From Pleurotus ostreatus/Saccharomyces cerevisiae fusant (lineage: Eukaryota > Opisthokonta), in assembly GCA_024196135.1 (NCBI GenBank), contig JAMQCK010000490.1, forward strand, positions 1 through 21,539: 21,539 nt of DNA, in the 5' to 3' direction. The position numbers were made by a program, and so were the translations under genes. The notes under the pieces were generated by a model. It was not told the DNA's origin. It did no database searches and was given only the letters and a program-made list of their open reading frames with translations. Below, one piece after another: positions 17,719 to 21,539 of this stretch (its first letter is position 1; each line of letters opens with the position of its first letter).

Positions 17719-18779
17719 CTACTCCTGCTTGCGCAGGATGTACAGGTAGTAATTCCACGTGTCGCCAAGCTCACGAACCTCGAGCGTCGTGCCCGGGCGC
17801 TGGGCGAGGTAGCGCTTCCGGAAGTGCGGCTGGCCGAAGGTCAGGTAGATGAAGGTGCCACCGGGGCGTAGGATTCTGGGTGGAAGGTCAGGGACAGAAG
17901 GAGCCGGTGGCTAGGGCGCCTACCTGACGACTTCGTCGACCTCCTTCAAGCAGTCCTCGACGACATTCTGTGGTGGATTCTGGAGCAGAGGATTAGGCGT
18001 TCATGCCCGTCGAGCGCACAACCTAGTCTGGCGAAGTACATACCCAAGGATCTCCTTTGTACGTCAACATCGCGTCCATGGTCGCTACGCGCCAGTCAGC
18101 GACCCTCCCAGAGGCGAATACACACTTCAACTCACCCTTGTCTATTGCGATGTCGAAGGATGCGTCGGGGAACTGTAAGTCGCGGATGTCCATCTCGAGC
18201 CCTGTACGGTGGTGCGGAAGTTAGGTTTACGGGCGCTGGCGGTGATAGGCTTGTCTTACACTCCATCTGAGGTCGTTTCTCGCTGTTTCTTCGTCGCATC
18301 TGCTCAATGACGACAGGGGAATACTGCATAGATTAAACAGCGTTAGATTGATGTCGTTTGGTATGAGGTGAAGGCGCCTACATCTATGTTCACGATGTTG
18401 TGGTAGCCGTCATCCCACATCTTATGTCCTCGTCAGCTGTTGGTTGATAGATTTGCATCCCCTCTTCCCTCACATCCTCTGACAGCTTGCTGTTGCCACA
18501 ACCCAGCATGACGATTTTGGCTGATTTGTTTGGTATCAATTCCCTGAAAGTGGCTGCAACGTTTGCGTAGTTTTGGCACCAGTCAAAATTAGGCTCCTCT
18601 TCCTCTCTAGTCAATTTTGAGCTTTTCTTTCGTGTCGGACGCACGGGTCCACCTCACTTCGAGTATCTGGCATCCCTGGCGAAATTTGAGCGCTTGACTA
18701 TTGCTTGAAGGCGAGCTGGCTACCAGTATTCCCTGCTCCCGTATTCCTCGTTCTTATCGGGTAGTATGGACCTGGACAT
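17719..18779 (-). CDS. METTL13/EEF1AKMT4-type lysine methyltransferase-like protein
   Basis: Nine short exons (18779-18724, 18675-18658, 18606-18474, 18420-18382, 18323-18260, 18201-18136, 18084-18044, 17979-17924, 17875-17719) encode 209 residues, the typical length of the small single-domain members. Every junction keeps frame. The protein reads LPDKNEEYGSREYWDARYSK at the start, then FDWCQNYANV, SAM motif I IVMLGCGNSKLSED (residues 56-69), MWDDGYHNIVNIDYSPVVIE, EWLEMDIRDLQF, DKATMDAMLTYKGD and RPGGTFIYLTFGQPHFRKRY. Relatives in animals methylate lysines of elongation factor eEF1A; a translation-factor target here is inferred. The usual DKGTMD is DKATMD. Exon 2 is only 18 nt. The stop lies 37 bp from the stop of the NDUFAF7-like gene, so the 3' UTRs must overlap. 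No organelle signal is evident. Confidence 0.88.
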
Positions 18780-19213
18780 GTTCTCCCAGGGTGTCTGTAG
18801 ACAGTAAAGTTCTGTTATAATCGTCTGCGATGGTCAGAAGCAAGAGTTCAAAAGTCGAACTGCGTGACGATCAAACTTGTCACCGCGCACGTGCCGGACA
18901 AATAACGCGTGCAAATAACGTGGATAAAACAAATCAACTTGTCCTTGACCACATCAGCTCCCCCTGGCCGGGGCGTTTTCAATGCCGAATATCTGCTGCA
19001 CTTCGTTTTGTTTCAGCGCTACATATAAGCTGTCCAGGCGACGTCTCCTACCGAGGTGGGCGGTGGGCGCTCTGCCCAGCATTGGGCCTGATCGTCGTCC
19101 CCGGATACCCAGGCGGTGCTGATTAGCGCCCACAGCGGGATCGTAGCTCCCCGCCGGGAACTTGAGGGGACCTGTGGGGTTTTCACACCCTCAAGCGCGA
19201 TGCGGCACCGCTT
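18780..19213. other. Intergenic region between divergent genes, no supported gene
   Basis: The region lies upstream of both the METTL13-like gene (leftward) and hydrolase copy 2 (rightward). ORFs such as 18830-19126 have no recognisable motif. A CACGTG-like CGCACGTGCC occurs near 18885-18894. Homology to the copy 1 promoter becomes visible only right of about 19214. Confidence 0.45.
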
Positions 19214-19495
19214 CCGTCATTCTGGACGCGCCTTCGTCGTCGGCCGCTCGCCACGTTGTCTGTCCTGTAACACAGCGCCCTTGAACGCAATGCAAATAAT
19301 CAGTCATCCACGGATGGCATCCTTGGGCTCTTCAGAATAAGCGCCTATTGTTACGAAAAGGACGGGGCTGTCGTGCAGGGAGTCAGGGGTTTGTTTTACC
19401 GCACATCCCGCAATGCATATAAAGGTAAGCGAAACCGTCCTGCACGCCCACCCCACCCCACCCCCTCCCCTTCCCCTCTCTTCGCCTCCGTTCTC
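19214..19495 (+). promoter_or_regulatory. Promoter of hydrolase copy 2, homologous to that of copy 1
   Basis: Blocks shared with copy 1 in the same order are CCGTCATTCTGGACGCGC (19214-19231), CTGTAACACAGCGCCCT (19265-19281), TCCACGGATG (19307-19316), TCTTCAGAA (19329-19337) and GCCTATTG (19343-19350). A good TATA box, TATAAAG, is at 19418-19424, about 72 bp before the ATG. The leader just before the ATG (about 19447-19493) is an almost pure C/T tract interrupted by a few A and G, a common feature of strongly expressed fungal genes; copy 1 has a less regular leader there. Confidence 0.78.
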
Positions 19496-21539
19496 ATGGC
19501 GAAGACACTCCTCTCCGCATTGCTGGCCGCCGCCTTCATCGGCCTAGCCGGTGCCGCGAAGACCAACTCGACCATCGAGTGGACTTCGTGCTCCGACTGG
19601 AACAAGGCTTTCGGGAACTACAGCGACTCGTTCAGGTGCGGGTACTTTGACGTGCCGCTCGACTGGGCGGACGAGAGCGTCGGCACGGCGCACATCGCTG
19701 TCGTCAAGTACCCCGCCGCGGACAAGGAGAAGAAGGGTTCCATCTTCTTCAACCCAGGTTCGTCAATTCGTCGCGCCGCAACCTCTTGATTTTGACGCCC
19801 GCTAGGTGGACCGGGTGGCTCTGGCGTTGAGTTCCTCATCAGCGCCGCCGAGAGTACCCTCATCCCATTCGTGGGTACCGGCTACGACCTTGTGAGCTGG
19901 GACCCACGCGGTACTACCTACTCCACGTAAGTCCATCGCGTGCGCCCCGTGTTATTCTCGACTGACACTGCTCCAGGCCAGGCGTCATCTCGTGCTTCAA
20001 GACCACGAAGGAGTACAACGAGGTCTACAACGGCAGCCTGATCCAGGACTTCAGCGTCGACCCGACGAATGCGCTCTTGCACGCGAAGGACGTCGACGCG
20101 TTTTACGCCCGCATGGACGAGACGGACAAGAGGTTTAAGCAGTACGGTGATCTGTGCATGAAGAATGCCGGCGACGTGCTCAAGTATGTCGGCACCGTTG
20201 CGACCGTGCGCGACATGGTGGCTATCGCGGACTATCTGGAGCCAGACCGGAAGGAGATCAACTACTACGGCGCGTCCTACGGCACGATCATCGGTGCTAC
20301 CTTCGTCAACAGTATGTCAATCGCCTAGCGCTGCCGAATCTCGCTAAATTCTCGCAGTGTTTCCCGATCGCGTCGGCCGTGTCGTTATCGACGGTGTCGT
20401 GGGTACGTGGGCATTCGCACAATGTTTACGCATCGGCTAACGTACGGCAGACCCCCAGTTGTACGCTGGTGCTCCCGGATACGAGACTATGACCGCCTCC
20501 GTCGAATCACGCGACGCCGCCCTCGCAGGCTTCGCAAAGGAGTGCGCGAAGGCTGGCAAGCGCTGCGACCTGTGGCTCCAGAAAACCGACACGGGTGACG
20601 ACATCCTCGACCGCATCTACAACATGCTCAAGGTCAGCTCACGCGCTTCACACTCGACTATCCGCGATAGCTAACCGAATTCGCAGGTCCTGTACAAGTA
20701 CGACCAGGCCGGCGAGCCGCTCGGTGGCATCACTCCCAGCACCATCACCCGCTACATCCTGCAGGCCTTGTACAAGCCGACGACTTGGTCAAACCTGGCC
20801 AGCCAGCTGCGCGTCGTCTACGACACCACGCAAGGCAATGGTGATGCCAGCGCTGCCCGGCGCTTCGTGAAGCGCGCCGAGGACGACGACGACGACCAGC
20901 TGTCCGCGGACACGGGCGACAACCTGCAGGCCATCAGCTGTGGCGACTCGATCGACGCGGGCAACGCGACCATCCAGAACACGTTCGACGAGATCTTGTT
21001 CGTGACGCGCAATGTCTCGCCCCTCTTTGGGCCGTCGTTCTCTTCGCAGGGGTGCGTATTTCCGCATCTCATATGATGTTCCGAGTGTTCTTACGATCGT
21101 TGCAGCACTAACTGCTACGCCTGGCCTGTGCGCGCGGTCGAGCGGTACTCTGGCCCGTGGAACAACAAGCTCAGCAACCCGATCTTGGTCATTGGCAACC
21201 AGGTGCGCTCTTGGACCCGTCGTCCTTTCTGCTCGTGTATCTGACTCCGCTCAGGCCGACCCGGTCACGCCCTTCAAGAACGCGAAGCAGATCGCCGACC
21301 AGCTTGGTGACAGTGCTGTCCTCATCGAGCAGAGCGGCTACGGTCACGCGTCCATCGCCGAGTTCTCCGAGTGCACGACTTCCATCCTTCAGGACTACTT
21401 TGACTCTGGAAAGGTGAGCACTCTCCGGTGCACCCTCTCACCAGATTTTGATTAGTTCGTAGACCCCGGGCAACGACTCGACGTACTGCTTCGTCGAGGA
21501 GGACAACAAGATTCTCTTCCCCGCCTCGGGCAGCTCCTC
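19496..21539 (+). CDS. TAP-like alpha/beta-hydrolase (serine exopeptidase), copy 2, cut at the window edge
   Basis: Nine exons are visible (19496-19757, 19806-19926, 19977-20311, 20358-20402, 20451-20632, 20687-21051, 21106-21202, 21255-21413, 21463 to the edge). The protein starts with signal peptide MAKTLLSALLAAAFIGLAGA and then carries the hydrolase oxyanion motif NPGGPGGSG, nucleophile GASYG (Ser228), acid in NQADPVTP (Asp471) and base in GYGHAS (His500), followed by the TAP-like C-terminal domain. In the third exon 98 of 111 residues are identical to copy 1, so this is a close paralogue with presumably the same secretory exopeptidase role. The linker holds Lys-Arg (377-378) followed by AEDDDDD. 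Introns occupy the same positions as in copy 1 except that the intron before the catalytic histidine is missing. The C terminus, where copy 1 has its membrane anchor, lies beyond the window, so anchoring cannot be judged. Confidence 0.9.

Larger units (their letters stand above)
19214..21539 (+). repeat. Right arm of the inverted gene duplication (continues past the window)
   Basis: This is the counterpart of the left arm at 8905-11665. Similarity starts near 19214, about 280 bp before the ATG, and continues to the last base of the window. I see no transposon ends or target-site duplication at the left boundary. Confidence 0.85.

Noticed and set aside
16314..17774. 486-residue open frame on the minus strand
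   Set aside because: It runs antisense to the NDUFAF7-like exons and has a biased Arg/Val/Glu composition typical of mirrored GC-rich coding sequence, with no family motif.
19447..19493. C/T-rich tract as a microsatellite or transposon end
   Set aside because: It is irregular, lacks a repeating unit of fixed length, and fits a pyrimidine-rich leader just before the start codon.
8905..21539. Biosynthetic gene cluster built on the FAD oxidoreductase
   Set aside because: No polyketide synthase, peptide synthetase, terpene cyclase, P450, transporter or pathway regulator is present; neighbours are mostly housekeeping genes.

Overview
The window looks like nuclear DNA of a filamentous basidiomycete, probably an Agaricomycete. 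The genes are intron-dense, and nearly all introns are 44-72 bp with GT-AG ends. Coding DNA is GC-rich, intergenic gaps are short, and many encoded proteins are eukaryote-specific (DHHC acyltransferase, BRAP2/Etp1, NDUFAF7/MidA, DUF2408). I see no rRNA, tRNA, CRISPR array, transposon or prokaryotic operon. Exon structures were rebuilt by hand from splice signals and reading-frame continuity, and exon boundaries are listed in the entries.

Left third (1-7770): a 5'-truncated LRRC40-like leucine-rich-repeat protein (+), a DHHC palmitoyltransferase (+), a BRAP2/Etp1-type RING plus UBP-zinc-finger ubiquitin ligase (+), and, tail to tail with it, an FAD-linked berberine-bridge-type oxidoreductase (-) whose reconstruction includes a 12-nt exon and a GC-AG intron.

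Right two thirds (8905-21539): two very similar secretory alpha/beta-hydrolases (TAP-like serine exopeptidases, MEROPS S33 type) lie in inverted orientation. They are at 8905-11401 (-) and 19496 to the window edge (+). Their upstream regions are homologous for roughly 260-280 bp, so the promoter was duplicated with the gene. All comparable introns are in the same place, except that the left copy has one extra intron immediately before the catalytic histidine codon. The left copy ends in a transmembrane anchor; the equivalent end of the right copy is outside the window.

Between the two hydrolases lie four unrelated genes: a DUF2408 protein (+) built from three tandem repeats, a small secreted, possibly GPI-anchored protein (-), a mitochondrial NDUFAF7/MidA-type methyltransferase (+), and a small METTL13/EEF1AKMT4-type methyltransferase (-) with nine tiny exons. 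The two methyltransferase genes converge with only 37 bp between stop codons. These genes do not form an obvious pathway. The most informative feature is the inverted hydrolase pair and its recent structural divergence.
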